The notes under the pieces: model-generated
Seen by the model: the letters and a program-made list of their open reading frames with translations, nothing else
What the model was told of the DNA's origin: nothing
Databases searched by the model: none
Position numbers and translations under genes: made by a program
Shown here: positions 27,929 through 37,161 of the stretch, one piece after another
Numbering within the stretch: the stretch's first letter is position 1
Layout of the letters: every line of letters begins with the position of its first letter
From: Synechococcus sp. ROS8604
Lineage (GTDB): Bacteria; Cyanobacteriota; Cyanobacteriia; PCC-6307; Cyanobiaceae
Direction of reading: 5' to 3'
Assembly (NCBI RefSeq): GCF_014279655.1
Contig: NZ_CP047946.1
Location: 434,001 to 498,000, forward strand
Length of the DNA: 64,000 nucleotides

Positions 27929-27953
27929 TCCTTCTGTTCAGACGCATTGATGC

Positions 27954-27983
27954 AAAAGGAGGGCTGAGGCCCTCCTTTTTTCT
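27954..27983 (+). terminator. Rho-independent terminator of psbO
   Basis: AAAAGGAGGGC (27954-27964), loop TGAG and GCCCTCCTTTT form an 11-bp hairpin followed by further T residues. It lies 25 bases after the psbO stop. Confidence 0.9.
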
Positions 27984-28030
27984 GTCTTCTGGGAGAATCT
28001 CGTCATCCCTGACCCAGACACGAATCGCCG

Positions 28031-29200
28031 ATGACTGCCAGTTCCTCTTCCCCGCAGCGCTCCGGGGTGATTGCTCCTTACGGAGGCACCTTGGTGGATT
28101 TAATGGTGTCTGCCACGGAGCATGCCGCGCTGAAGGCCTCTGCCACCACAAGCATTGAATGTTCCGATCGCAATGCCTGTGATGTTGAGCTGCTTGTGGT
28201 GGGTGGATTCTCTCCAGAGCGAGGATTCATGCATCAGGCCGACTACGACTCCGTGGTGGCCGGGCACCGCACCACATCTGGATACCTGTTTGGCTTGCCG
28301 ATCGTGATGGATACCGACCGTGAGGACGTGGCGGTTGGAGACAAGGTCTTGTTGACTTACAAAGGTCAGGACCTCGCTGTTCTCACAGTTGGCGATAGGT
28401 GGGAACCCGACAAGGTTGTTGAGGCCAAAGGTTGTTACGGCACCACCTCGCTAGAGCATCCGGCGGTGCGCATGATTGCCACAGAGCGCCGTCGTTACTA
28501 CCTCGGTGGTTTGATTCAGGGCTTGCAGCTTCCGGAGCGTGTCTTCCCCTGCAAGACGCCTGCTGAGGTCCGAGCCGGGCTCCCTGACGGCGAAGACGTG
28601 GTGGCATTCCAGTGCCGCAATCCCATTCATCGCGCTCACTACGAGCTTTTTACCCGGGCCCTGCATGCTCAAAACGTCAGTGAGAACGCTGTCGTGTTGG
28701 TGCACCCCACCTGCGGCCCCACCCAGCAGGACGACATTCCTGGCTCCGTTCGCTTCCAGACCTATGAACGCCTGGCAGCAGAGGTGGATAACGCGCGCAT
28801 TCGCTGGGCCTATCTGCCGTATGCCATGCACATGGCTGGTCCCCGCGAAGCCCTGCAGCACATGATCATCCGCCGGAACTACGGCTGCACGCACTTCATC
28901 ATTGGCCGCGACATGGCTGGATGTAAGTCCTCTCTCTCAGGGGATGATTTTTACGGTCCCTATGACGCGCAAAATTTCGCCAAAGAGTGTGCTCCTGAAT
29001 TGACGATGGAGACCGTTCCCTCCTTAAACCTCGTCTTTACCGACGAAGAGGGGTATGTCACTGCGGAACATGCGGAGGCCCGCGGTCTGCATGTCAAAAA
29101 GCTCAGCGGCACCCAATTCCGCAAGATGCTGCGCAGTGGTGAGGAGATCCCGGAGTGGTTTGCGTTCCGCAGCGTGGTTGAGGTCCTTCGGGCCTCCTGA
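28031..29200 (+). CDS. sat: ATP sulfurylase
   Basis: The 389-residue dimeric-type sulfurylase converts sulfate and ATP to adenosine 5'-phosphosulfate, the first step of sulfate assimilation. The active-site motifs are VAFQCRNPIHRAHYEL near 195-210 (QxRNPxHxxH), the conserved GRDMAGCKS in the middle and LSGTQFRKML near the C-terminus. No kinase domain is fused. It follows the psbO terminator by about 50 bases and so probably has its own promoter. Confidence 0.96.
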   Translation: MTASSSSPQRSGVIAPYGGTLVDLMVSATEHAALKASATTSIECSDRNACDVELLVVGGFSPERGFMHQADYDSVVAGHRTTSGYLFGLPIVMDTDREDVAVGDKVLLTYKGQDLAVLTVGDRWEPDKVVEAKGCYGTTSLEHPAVRMIATERRRYYLGGLIQGLQLPERVFPCKTPAEVRAGLPDGEDVVAFQCRNPIHRAHYELFTRALHAQNVSENAVVLVHPTCGPTQQDDIPGSVRFQTYERLAAEVDNARIRWAYLPYAMHMAGPREALQHMIIRRNYGCTHFIIGRDMAGCKSSLSGDDFYGPYDAQNFAKECAPELTMETVPSLNLVFTDEEGYVTAEHAEARGLHVKKLSGTQFRKMLRSGEEIPEWFAFRSVVEVLRAS

Positions 29201-29246
29201 TTTTTTCGATTTCTATTAACATTCCTTCATCAAGAGGCGAAGAACC

Positions 29247-31100
29247 TTGAACAAGCGTTGGCGCAATGTGGGGCTTTACGTCCTGCTCGTGGTGGTAGTG
29301 ATCGTTGTGGGTACGGCGTTCCTTGACCGTCCCGACCCTGCAACTGCAGCTCGTACGCTGCGGTACAGCGATTTTGTTGAGTCTGTTCAGGAGGATCAGG
29401 TCAGCAGAGTTTTGCTTTCTCCTGACCGTGGAACCGCTCAGATCGTTGAGACCGATGGCCGTCGTGCGGAGGTCAACCTCGCTCCAGACAAGGATCTGCT
29501 GAAGATGTTGACAGACCACAACGTTGACATTGCTGTGCAGCCATCTCGCCAGCCAGGCGCCTGGCAGCAAGCGGCGTCCAGCTTGATCTTCCCGTTGTTG
29601 CTTCTCGGAGGTCTTTTCTTCCTGTTCCGCCGTGCTCAGGGTGGTGGCGGCGGCGGCGGTAACCAAGCCATGAATTTCGGCAAGAGCAAGGCCCGCGTTC
29701 AAATGGAGCCCACCACCCAAATCACCTTTGGGGATGTGGCCGGAATTGAAGGCGCCAAGCTTGAACTCACCGAGGTGGTTGATTTCCTCAAGAATCCCGA
29801 TCGCTTCACCGCTGTAGGCGCGAAAATCCCCAAGGGTTGCTTGCTTGTGGGCCCTCCGGGTACAGGTAAAACGCTGCTTGCTAAAGCCGTAGCTGGCGAA
29901 GCAGGAGTGCCCTTCTTCTCGATTTCCGGTTCTGAATTCGTTGAGATGTTCGTTGGTGTGGGTGCCAGCCGTGTTCGCGACTTGTTTGAACAGGCCAAAA
30001 AGAATGCACCCTGCATCGTGTTCATCGATGAGATCGATGCTGTAGGTCGTCAGCGTGGTGCCGGCCTTGGCGGCGGCAATGACGAGCGCGAACAAACCTT
30101 GAACCAGCTCCTCACCGAGATGGATGGTTTTGAAGGCAATACCGGCATCATCATCATTGCGGCCACCAACCGCCCAGACGTCCTGGATTCAGCCTTGATG
30201 CGTCCAGGTCGTTTCGACCGTCAGGTCACGGTTGATCGTCCTGATTACGCCGGTCGTCTTCAAATTCTTGGCGTTCACGCCCGCAGCAAAACCCTGTCGA
30301 AGGATGTGGACCTCGACAAGGTGGCTCGCCGGACCCCTGGTTACACAGGTGCCGACCTGGCCAATCTTTTGAATGAAGCGGCCATCCTGGCTGCCCGTCG
30401 CCAACTCACCGAGGTGAGCAACGACGAGATCAGTGATGCCATCGAGCGGATCATGGTGGGCCCCGAGAAAAAAGATCGGGTGATGAGCGAGCGACGCAAG
30501 CGTCTTGTGGCTTATCACGAGGCCGGTCACGCCCTGGTGGGTGCCCTGATGCCTGATTACGACGCCGTCCAGAAGATTTCGATCATTCCCCGCGGTAATG
30601 CGGGTGGTTTGACCTTCTTCACGCCTAGCGAAGAGCGGATGGAATCTGGCCTTTATTCACGCACCTATCTGCAGAACCAAATGGCTGTCGCGTTAGGCGG
30701 TCGGGTTGCAGAAGAGATCGTCTACGGAGAAGACGAGGTCACAACGGGTGCCTCCAACGATCTCCAGCAGGTGGCTTCAGTGGCCAGGCAGATGGTGACT
30801 CGTTTTGGAATGAGCGACAAGCTTGGCCCCGTAGCGCTTGGCCGTGCCCAAGGAGGCATGTTCTTGGGGCGTGACATCGCTGCTGAGCGAGATTTCTCAG
30901 AAGACACCGCAGCCACGATTGACTCCGAGGTGTCTGATCTTGTTGATGCGGCCTATCACCGTGCCACCAAGGTGCTGAACGACAACCGTTCCGTTCTGGA
31001 TGAACTCGCTGAAATGCTCGTTGAAAGCGAAACTGTTGATTCCCAGGAACTTCAGGATCTCTTGATCCGACGCGATGTACGAATTGCTGAGTACGTCTGA
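29247..31100 (+). CDS. ftsH: ATP-dependent zinc metalloprotease FtsH
   Basis: The 617-residue thylakoid/plasma-membrane protease degrades damaged membrane proteins, including photodamaged D1 in photosystem II repair. It starts at a TTG (29247) preceded by AAGAGGCGAAG; no upstream ATG is in frame. Two N-terminal spans (about 9-26 and 109-127) flank a lumenal domain. Walker A GPPGTGKT is at 202-209, Walker [12 protein letters not shown] follows, and the zinc site HEAGH is at 424-428. The sequence is of the FtsH2 type. In this window it is about 13 kb from the psbA array. Confidence 0.96.
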   Translation: MNKRWRNVGLYVLLVVVVIVVGTAFLDRPDPATAARTLRYSDFVESVQEDQVSRVLLSPDRGTAQIVETDGRRAEVNLAPDKDLLKMLTDHNVDIAVQPSRQPGAWQQAASSLIFPLLLLGGLFFLFRRAQGGGGGGGNQAMNFGKSKARVQMEPTTQITFGDVAGIEGAKLELTEVVDFLKNPDRFTAVGAKIPKGCLLVGPPGTGKTLLAKAVAGEAGVPFFSISGSEFVEMFVGVGASRVRDLFEQAKKNAPCIVFIDEIDAVGRQRGAGLGGGNDEREQTLNQLLTEMDGFEGNTGIIIIAATNRPDVLDSALMRPGRFDRQVTVDRPDYAGRLQILGVHARSKTLSKDVDLDKVARRTPGYTGADLANLLNEAAILAARRQLTEVSNDEISDAIERIMVGPEKKDRVMSERRKRLVAYHEAGHALVGALMPDYDAVQKISIIPRGNAGGLTFFTPSEERMESGLYSRTYLQNQMAVALGGRVAEEIVYGEDEVTTGASNDLQQVASVARQMVTRFGMSDKLGPVALGRAQGGMFLGRDIAAERDFSEDTAATIDSEVSDLVDAAYHRATKVLNDNRSVLDELAEMLVESETVDSQELQDLLIRRDVRIAEYV

Positions 31101-31725
31101 TCGTCAGCAGTGGTTGATGGCCTCTCTGCGCCGTCAGCCACTCATCATTGTTTTGCGGCCCAGGGAGAGTGATCTCCTTGGGCCGTTTTTGCAGTCATTG
31201 TTGTGTCAACGCCTGGATCAGTTGATCGATCTTGGTGTCCAGCACATCGAAATTGCCTGGGTGGATCACGCTCGCTGGAGTGCCCTGATCGCGGCGATTC
31301 GTCTTCGCCATCCCACCCTTCAGCTGGGAGTGGCGTCTGTGACGTCTCAACGGGGGCTCCAGGCCGTGATCGATCTCGATCTTCCCTATGCCATGTCTCC
31401 ACTGTTGGATCAGGGCCTGGTCTCGATGGCTCATCAACACCACTGTTGTCTCGTCCCTGGTGTGATGACGCCAACCGAAATTCGGCAGGCATGGGTTCTT
31501 GGTTGCCATGTGGTGAAACTGTTTCCAGCGGTGGTGCTTGGCCTCGATTACTACAGGCAGATTTCGGCGCCGATGGGAGATCTGCCTTTCGTGATTGCCG
31601 CCGGTGGGTTGAGTGTGGCCGATTTGGATCCGTGGTTATCGGCTGGTTACGACGCGATTGCTCTCGGCCGTGCCGTCTTGAGCACAACGGACGCCATCGC
31701 CGAACTACGCGATTGGTTGATGTGA
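31075..31725 (+). CDS. eda: KDPG/KHG aldolase-like protein
   Basis: The 216-residue TIM-barrel protein matches 2-keto-3-deoxy-6-phosphogluconate aldolases: HIEIAW (catalytic Glu region), [13 protein letters not shown] and [18 protein letters not shown] with the Schiff-base Lys. The enzyme splits KDPG to pyruvate and glyceraldehyde-3-phosphate in the Entner-Doudoroff pathway, or decarboxylates oxaloacetate. The ATG 31075 overlaps the ftsH stop by 26 bases; ATG 31117 would lose 14 residues before the conserved domain and is an alternative. The TSQRG in place of GSPG-like sequences near residue 85 is unusual. Confidence 0.83.
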   Translation: MYELLSTSDRQQWLMASLRRQPLIIVLRPRESDLLGPFLQSLLCQRLDQLIDLGVQHIEIAWVDHARWSALIAAIRLRHPTLQLGVASVTSQRGLQAVIDLDLPYAMSPLLDQGLVSMAHQHHCCLVPGVMTPTEIRQAWVLGCHVVKLFPAVVLGLDYYRQISAPMGDLPFVIAAGGLSVADLDPWLSAGYDAIALGRAVLSTTDAIAELRDWLM

Positions 31726-31764
31726 GTCTTGTCTGCTACAGATGGGATAGTGATTTGATTTCGG

Positions 31765-32373
31765 ATGTCTCAGTTATCCATCAAGCTGAGCGACAAGGCG
31801 GATGCTCTGATCGCGCAATTGCAGAAAGAGATCTTCAATCGTCGCCGTAAAAAAGTCACGGCAGCTGGCGTTGTCGAGACGTTGGTTGAGAGTGGCGCGC
31901 GGTCTCAGTCCGACAAACGCTTTGCCACCTCTTGGGTCAATTTGATCGAAGACATTGAGAAGGCGGCCAAGCTGGCTACGGCGCACGGAAGCAAGCCCGC
32001 ATCCCTAACGGATGAGGAATGGGTGATGGTGTTGAGTCATCGCAACCGCCAAGTCTCCAAACCGCGTCAAGCGAGCAAAACAGCGAAAACAAGCAAAGCT
32101 GCCAAGGCTGATAAGCCTGCTGCTGCCCGTACAACGACCTCTAGTAAAACCAAGCGAGCCTCTACGTCCACGCGGGTGGCGAAAGCTCGGGTGGCCAAGA
32201 CATCGGAAACGTCTACCACCTCCTTGGCGTCCGTTGGCAAACCTCGTAAGGCGCGCCGTGCCCGTAAGTCGAGTGCTGAGTCCACGTCTGCTCGTTCCAC
32301 GGCGGGTCGCATGGCCAAAGCGGCAGCACAGTTGGCGAGCAGCAATGGGATCCAGTCACCGGCCAGAAGCTGA
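31765..32373 (+). CDS. Protein with histone H1-like basic tail, possible DNA-binding
   Basis: The 202-residue protein has two parts. Residues 1-95 look folded and mostly helical (LSIKLSDKADALIAQLQKEI, RRRKKVTAAGVVETLVESGA, SWVNLIEDIEKAAKLATAHG). Residues 96-202 are low-complexity, rich in Ala, Lys, Arg, Ser and Thr, with repeated KTSKAAKA- and RVAKARVAKT-like stretches, similar in composition to histone H1 tails and bacterial Hc1-like proteins. I do not recognise a named family. Nucleic-acid binding is inferred from composition. It converges on aroC 15 bases away. Confidence 0.7.
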   Translation: MSQLSIKLSDKADALIAQLQKEIFNRRRKKVTAAGVVETLVESGARSQSDKRFATSWVNLIEDIEKAAKLATAHGSKPASLTDEEWVMVLSHRNRQVSKPRQASKTAKTSKAAKADKPAAARTTTSSKTKRASTSTRVAKARVAKTSETSTTSLASVGKPRKARRARKSSAESTSARSTAGRMAKAAAQLASSNGIQSPARS

Positions 32374-32387
32374 AGCTGGGGGGCCGA

Positions 32388-33476
32388 TCACCAAAGGCTG
32401 CACTGCCCTTGCTGTCTGAGCAGGTGATCGGCAAGCACCATGGACACCATGGCTTCCACCATCGGAACGGCTCTTGGCAAGACACAAGGGTCGTGGCGTC
32501 CTTTCGCTGAGAGCGTGGTGGCCTCCCCTGACGCGTTGATCGTCTGTTGCTCCTTGCGGATGGTGGCCGTTGGTTTGAAGGCCACGCGGATCACAATTGG
32601 TTCCCCATTGCTGATCCCTCCCTGAATGCCTCCGGAATAGTTGGTGGCCGTATGGAGGCTTCCATCCTGTGTGGGCAGGAAGGCATCGTTGTGGGCACTG
32701 CCCTTGAGGAGAGTTCCGGCAAAGCCCGATCCGATTTCAAAGCCCTTGGTGGCGGGCAGTGACATCACGGCTTTGGCTAGATCGGCTTCCAGCTTGTCGA
32801 ACACGGGCATCCCCAGCCCTGTGCTCGCATGCCTCACCACGCACTCAATCACCCCGCCGCAGGAATCTCCCTCCTGGCCGATCGCTTCAATGCGTTGGAT
32901 CATCTGTTCTGCCATCGCCGCATCAGGGCAGCGCACGATGTTGCTTTCCACTTGCTCAGGTGTAACGGCGCTGGGATCCACGCTCGCTTCGAGGTCGTGG
33001 ATGCGCTTCACCCATGCGATGACTTCGGTGCCATTGGCTTTTCTGAGAAGTTGCCTGGCGATAGCCCCTGCCGCAACGCGTCCAATCGTTTCCCGCGCGG
33101 AAGCCCTGCCGCCGCCGCTGCGGGCCTGGATGCCGTACTTCGCATGGTATGTGGCATCGGCATGGGAGGGGCGAAAGGCCACTTCCATGTCTTTGTAGTC
33201 CTGAGGGCGTTGGTCCTTGTTGCGCACCACCATCGCGATCGGTGTGCCCAGGGTCACCCCATCGAGCAAGCCGCTGAGAATCTCCACTTGATCGGCTTCT
33301 TTCCTGGGGGTGGTGATCCGGCTTTGACCCGGTCGTCTGCGGTCGAGATCTGCCTGAATGGCTTCCAGGTCTAATTCCAGCCTGGGCGGGCAGCCATCCA
33401 CGATCACGCCCACGCCTCCGCCGTGAGATTCCCCAAAGGTGCTGATGCGAAACAGTTTCCCGAAGCTGCTACCCAT
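32388..33476 (-). CDS. aroC: Chorismate synthase
   Basis: The 362-residue protein converts EPSP to chorismate with reduced FMN. Conserved AroC motifs are visible: [18 protein letters not shown] near 15-32, [15 protein letters not shown] near 48-62, [10 protein letters not shown] near 120-129 and [13 protein letters not shown] near 280-292. It is last in a minus-strand group and is separated from the upstream cupin gene by a small repeat region. Confidence 0.96.
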   Translation of the reverse strand: MGSSFGKLFRISTFGESHGGGVGVIVDGCPPRLELDLEAIQADLDRRRPGQSRITTPRKEADQVEILSGLLDGVTLGTPIAMVVRNKDQRPQDYKDMEVAFRPSHADATYHAKYGIQARSGGGRASARETIGRVAAGAIARQLLRKANGTEVIAWVKRIHDLEASVDPSAVTPEQVESNIVRCPDAAMAEQMIQRIEAIGQEGDSCGGVIECVVRHASTGLGMPVFDKLEADLAKAVMSLPATKGFEIGSGFAGTLLKGSAHNDAFLPTQDGSLHTATNYSGGIQGGISNGEPIVIRVAFKPTATIRKEQQTINASGEATTLSAKGRHDPCVLPRAVPMVEAMVSMVLADHLLRQQGQCSLW

Positions 33477-33520
33477 GCTGTCTCCCTGTTGGGATGAGCG
33501 TAATGAGTCGGGTTCACTGT

Positions 33521-33560
33521 TGAGCTCTTATGAGTTCTGCTGAGCTCTGCCGAGAGCTCA
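33521..33560. repeat. Three 10-bp direct repeats and an 8-bp hairpin
   Basis: TGAGCTCTTA, TGAGTTCTGC and TGAGCTCTGC follow each other at 33521, 33531 and 33541. The last forms a perfect 8-bp inverted repeat with AGAGCTCA (33553-33560) across a GCCG loop. The stop codon of the DUF985 gene (33558-33560) is inside the hairpin. No T-run follows on either strand. Confidence 0.7.
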
Positions 33561-34034
33561 GATCAGCTCAGCAAGCGCCGCGGCTGGCCGTTCGCTTTCT
33601 GGAAGATCTCTGAGCATGGTGAAATCTTCAAAGCTGAATCCAGGCCCAACACAGCAACTCACCAGGCTGTAGGGGCCTTCGGCCTTGGCGGCCTGCCAGT
33701 GATCCGCAGGAATCACTTGAACAGGGTTGTGCATCGACAACACCTCTCGAGTGGCCTGATCGGCCTCTGGCTTGAGGCACCACAGACTCAGAGGTGCTCC
33801 TTGTAGGTGCGTCCAAACCTCATCGGCATGGCTCACCCTGTGCCAGCGACTGAGCGATCCCGCATCCAAGAGATACAAGATTGTGCTGATGGCACAGCGT
33901 TGCTGCTGATCCGATCGAACCACCGGCAGAGAGCTGCGATGCAGCTCGCGATACCAGCCGCCTTCTGGATGGGGTTGCAGTGTCCATTCCTCCACCAGCT
34001 TCTCGACGACTTCCGATGGGTTGCGTTCGTTCAT
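33558..34034 (-). CDS. DUF985 family cupin
   Basis: From ATG 34034 the protein is 158 residues; ATG 34043 is also in frame. The sequence LQPHPEGGWYRELHRSS, the central STILYLLDAGSLSRWHRVSHADEVW and the later CCVGPGFSFEDFTMLRD are typical of the DUF985 (cupin_5) family. Cupins of this type are small beta-barrels with a metal or sugar ligand; function is unknown. Its start overlaps the 3' end of the bsmB gene, so it may be part of that transcript. Confidence 0.85.
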   Translation of the reverse strand: MNERNPSEVVEKLVEEWTLQPHPEGGWYRELHRSSLPVVRSDQQQRCAISTILYLLDAGSLSRWHRVSHADEVWTHLQGAPLSLWCLKPEADQATREVLSMHNPVQVIPADHWQAAKAEGPYSLVSCCVGPGFSFEDFTMLRDLPESERPAAALAELI

Positions 34035-34900
34035 GGCCAGCATTCTTCTGGTTTGCGATAGCGCATCAGGCCCCAGCAGAGCCTGCCGGCATTGCCTCCT
34101 TCAACCCAGTGCTGGAGACCCGCGTCCATTTTTGAGAGATAATTGGGGCTAATGCTCAGTTTCAACTCGTCATGGCGCCGTTGGAGCTCGTCTCGAACAC
34201 GGCTGTAGTGACGGATCAGCATGGGGGTGCGGTCATCCCAAACATCGCGTTGGAGCCCAGCGTTGTTCGCCCAGTCTTTGTATCGCTCCGGAGATCCCAG
34301 ATCGGAGAGATGAATCCGCTCAAGGATGGCGGAGAGTGATGAAGACGGAACTCCGTCGCTGGCCATCGGATCTGTCATCACCATCACGCCACCGGGCTTG
34401 AGCAGCCTTGCGGCCTCCTTCATCACCTGTTGCCGATCGCCCGAGTGGAGGATGGCATCCTGGCTCCAAACCACATCGGCGCAGGCATCCTCCAGAGGGA
34501 CGGCCTCAAAAGAAGCGTCGTGCACCTGGATCTGACGGTCCAAGCCAGCTGCACGATTGAGTTCACGATGACGCGTGTTCTCAACGGCAGAGATATTGAT
34601 GGCTTCCACCTTCACCAGGGGGTTTTGGCAGAGGTGGCGAGCGGCTCCGCCGTAGCCCGAGCCAAGGTCCACAACGCAAGAGCTCTCCATAGGGCTATCT
34701 GTTTGCGGCGCTTGGATCAGTGCTGCCAGTGCTTCCACCGTGCGACGACTCGCGCTGGCAATGGGTTCATTCACCGCGTTGTAAAGGCCGATATGAATAT
34801 CTTCTCCGCCCCAAATTTCGGCGTAAAAGCGATCGGCATCGTTGCTGTCGTAATAACCGGCTGCAGTGGAAGCAGCCGTTGAAAAGGCAGAGTTGGTCAT
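34031..34900 (-). CDS. bsmB: Dimethylglycine N-methyltransferase (glycine betaine synthesis)
   Basis: The 289-residue SAM-dependent methyltransferase has motif I VVDLGSGYGGAARHL, DVVWSQDAILHSGDR and LLKPGGVMVMTDPMASDG, and a C-terminal MDAGLQHWVEGGNAGRLCWG characteristic of sarcosine/dimethylglycine methyltransferases. It carries out the last methylations from sarcosine through dimethylglycine to glycine betaine. The bsmA gene for the first steps is upstream, three bases away, and the betaine importer proVWX is divergent, so synthesis and uptake sit together. Confidence 0.9.
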   Translation of the reverse strand: MTNSAFSTAASTAAGYYDSNDADRFYAEIWGGEDIHIGLYNAVNEPIASASRRTVEALAALIQAPQTDSPMESSCVVDLGSGYGGAARHLCQNPLVKVEAINISAVENTRHRELNRAAGLDRQIQVHDASFEAVPLEDACADVVWSQDAILHSGDRQQVMKEAARLLKPGGVMVMTDPMASDGVPSSSLSAILERIHLSDLGSPERYKDWANNAGLQRDVWDDRTPMLIRHYSRVRDELQRRHDELKLSISPNYLSKMDAGLQHWVEGGNAGRLCWGLMRYRKPEECWP

Positions 34901-34903
34901 GCT

Positions 34904-35746
34904 TTAAATCGCAGTCATGTCGGTGTCAAAGCGGTATTCCTTTTCCGCAACATGCACATAGAAGTCAGGATCGTCATGCCCCTGTTGGTAGTCGCCAAAG
35001 GTATTGATTCGTTGAAATCCCACTTCACGCATGAGGCGCCTCACGTAGCCATGACGCAAAGGGAACATATTTAAGTGATAGGTACTCCCGTCGCTGAAGG
35101 CGTAGCGAAAGCGAGCGAGGCCGTCGTCGACATGCTCTGGCCCAACTTCAACATCTTTGCCGCAGTAAACATTGCTTTTGCCACTTTTGGAGTTTCCTTC
35201 CAGCAAGCGATCGTAATTTCTGTGATCCAAAATCAGTACACCGTTATGTTTCAGCACGGCGTAGTACTCCGCTAACGCTTTGCGTCGATCTTGCTCTCTG
35301 AACAGGTGGGTGAAGGAATTGCCTAAGCAGATCACTGCATCGAAAACACCATGCACATCGCGGTTAAGGAAGCGCCAGTCGGCATGCACGGTGCGCATTA
35401 ATAAGTCGCGTTCACGGGCATTCTTAAATGCACGCGCCAGCATGTTTGGACTTCCGTCCACACTGACAACATCAAATCCTTCTCGTAATAAGCGAACAGA
35501 GTGAAATCCTGTTCCAGTTGCGACATCAAGGACGGATTTGGCTCCGTGCTGATGCAATAGCTTGATAAAGAAATCTCCCTCTGCTTTTTCGCGCGCCTCC
35601 CAATCAATTAATCGATCCCATCGGTCAACAAATTGTTCAATGTATTCTTGCTCATAGTGATCGGTTTCACGAACCCGTTCAGGTGAATCTCCGAACCGTT
35701 GGGCATCACTCTGTTCAATGGCAGAGGGGTTCGTGAACGATGACAT
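34904..35746 (-). CDS. bsmA: Glycine/sarcosine N-methyltransferase (glycine betaine synthesis)
   Basis: The 280-residue enzyme has RVRETDHYEQEYIEQFVDRW near the N-terminus, SAM motif I VLDVATGTGFHSVRLL near 71-86, and DAVICLGNSFTHLF and HNGVLILDHRNYD, typical of glycine sarcosine N-methyltransferases that methylate glycine to sarcosine and dimethylglycine. It opens the bsmAB transcript. The 275-base divergent region to proV (35747-36021) probably holds both promoters. Confidence 0.92.
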   Translation of the reverse strand: MSSFTNPSAIEQSDAQRFGDSPERVRETDHYEQEYIEQFVDRWDRLIDWEAREKAEGDFFIKLLHQHGAKSVLDVATGTGFHSVRLLREGFDVVSVDGSPNMLARAFKNARERDLLMRTVHADWRFLNRDVHGVFDAVICLGNSFTHLFREQDRRKALAEYYAVLKHNGVLILDHRNYDRLLEGNSKSGKSNVYCGKDVEVGPEHVDDGLARFRYAFSDGSTYHLNMFPLRHGYVRRLMREVGFQRINTFGDYQQGHDDPDFYVHVAEKEYRFDTDMTAI

Positions 35747-36021
35747 AGATGTCTTCTTGTTAAGGAACTGGAGTTTCGAAGATCTGTTATCAGCGCATTG
35801 ACAGATGCAGGCTCACTCCAAAAGCGTCCGAATTTTGGGTGGCTGTTTGATAGATCGTTTTTTAACGCTAACGCTCATGATCGAAACTGTCAGCAAAATC
35901 CACCTTTTTGACCTGTGTCAGCAAGCGGTGGATTCTGCTTTCTGTCGTTTTCGTGAAGGAATGCTTTGAGATGCGTATGTGGTAGCTAAGTTTTAATCCT
36001 TAATGTTGGGACGGATCCGAT
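35747..36021. promoter_or_regulatory. Divergent control region between bsmA and proVWX
   Basis: The 275 bases contain no convincing gene. They separate the betaine synthesis genes from the betaine import genes, which read in opposite directions, so salt-responsive promoters for both are expected here. I could not settle -35/-10 pairs by eye. Confidence 0.5.
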
Positions 36022-37161
36022 ATGAGTTCGGAAATCTGTCTCGATTCTCTTTGGAAGATATATGGAGGATCTGCAGATTTAGCGATCAAGCAACTGCGTT
36101 CCGGAATAGATCCGATTGATTTGTATCAGCAAGCAGGTCTTCGTGCTGCTGTTCGTGATGTCTCATTAGAGATCCAAGCGGGGGAAATCTTTGTTGTGAT
36201 GGGCCTCTCAGGGTCGGGCAAATCCACCTTGTTGCGCCTTCTCAATGGTTTGATCAAGCCCTGTTCGGGTGAGGTGAGCGTTCAGGGGCGGCAGCTGTCT
36301 TTGTTGAACCCCATGGAGCTCAACAAGCTTCGCCGTGAGCAGATGGGGATGGTGTTTCAGTCCTTTGCGCTCTTTCCGCATCGAACCGTGATCGATAACG
36401 CCGCTTTCGGTCTTGAGGTGGCCGGTGTGCCCCGGAAACAGCGCAGGGATCTCGCGCTTAAAGCTCTCGAGCGCGTCGGCCTCGGAGATGAATGTCGTAA
36501 ATACCCGCATCAGCTGTCTGGGGGGATGCAGCAGCGGGTTGGTTTGGCGCGCGCCCTGGCACTCGATCCACCGATCTTGCTGATGGATGAGGCCTTCTCA
36601 GCGCTTGATCCCTTGATTCGCAGCGATATGCAGGAGTTGCTTTTGCAGTTGCAGGCTGAGCGCCAACGCACCATCGTTTTTATTTCCCATGACCTGGATG
36701 AGGCGATCCGTCTGGGCGATCGGATTGCCCTGATGAGGGACGGTCAAGTGCTCCAATGCGGAACAGCTCAGTCCCTGCTCCGTGATCCCGCGAGCGAGGC
36801 CGTTCGTCATTTCTTCCGTGATATCGATACTGCAGCGGTTTTGGACGTTGCTGCCATTGCGTCCCCGCCACGTTGCCTGGTCGTTCACGCTGTGGACGAT
36901 CTCCCTGCGCTGGATCCGTCCATGGGCGATCCGCTGTATGTCATTGATGGGCGGCAGCAGTTGCTGGGTGTGCGCATCGGTTCTGAGGATTGGATCGGGG
37001 CCGATCAGCTGGTAACCCTGCGCGCCGGGATGCGGGTTCGTGAGGCCATCTCACCCGTGGCGACCCTTCCGTACCCACCGCCTGTTCTTGATGGGGAAGG
37101 TTGCTTTTTGGGTGTGATTACTCCCCGTCAGCTGTTGCAATCTCTGGAGGTCAACCTTTAG
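36022..37161 (+). CDS. proV: Glycine betaine/proline ABC transporter ATP-binding protein
   Basis: The 379-residue ATPase has Walker A GLSGSGKST (61-69), Q-loop Gln113, signature LSGGMQQR (165-172), Walker B ILLMDE (185-190) and the H-loop in FISHDLDEA. An N-terminal extension (SLWKIYGGS..AIKQLRSG) and a C-terminal CBS-like region (about 275-379) are typical of ProV/OpuAA, where the tail senses ionic strength. It drives ATP-dependent betaine uptake. The stop overlaps the proW GTG as TAGTG. Confidence 0.93.
   Translation: MSSEICLDSLWKIYGGSADLAIKQLRSGIDPIDLYQQAGLRAAVRDVSLEIQAGEIFVVMGLSGSGKSTLLRLLNGLIKPCSGEVSVQGRQLSLLNPMELNKLRREQMGMVFQSFALFPHRTVIDNAAFGLEVAGVPRKQRRDLALKALERVGLGDECRKYPHQLSGGMQQRVGLARALALDPPILLMDEAFSALDPLIRSDMQELLLQLQAERQRTIVFISHDLDEAIRLGDRIALMRDGQVLQCGTAQSLLRDPASEAVRHFFRDIDTAAVLDVAAIASPPRCLVVHAVDDLPALDPSMGDPLYVIDGRQQLLGVRIGSEDWIGADQLVTLRAGMRVREAISPVATLPYPPPVLDGEGCFLGVITPRQLLQSLEVNL

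Noticed and set aside
29103-30095. 330-codon minus-strand frame opposite ftsH
   Set aside because: It lies wholly within sat and ftsH coding sequence and shows no domain; ftsH has clear motifs.
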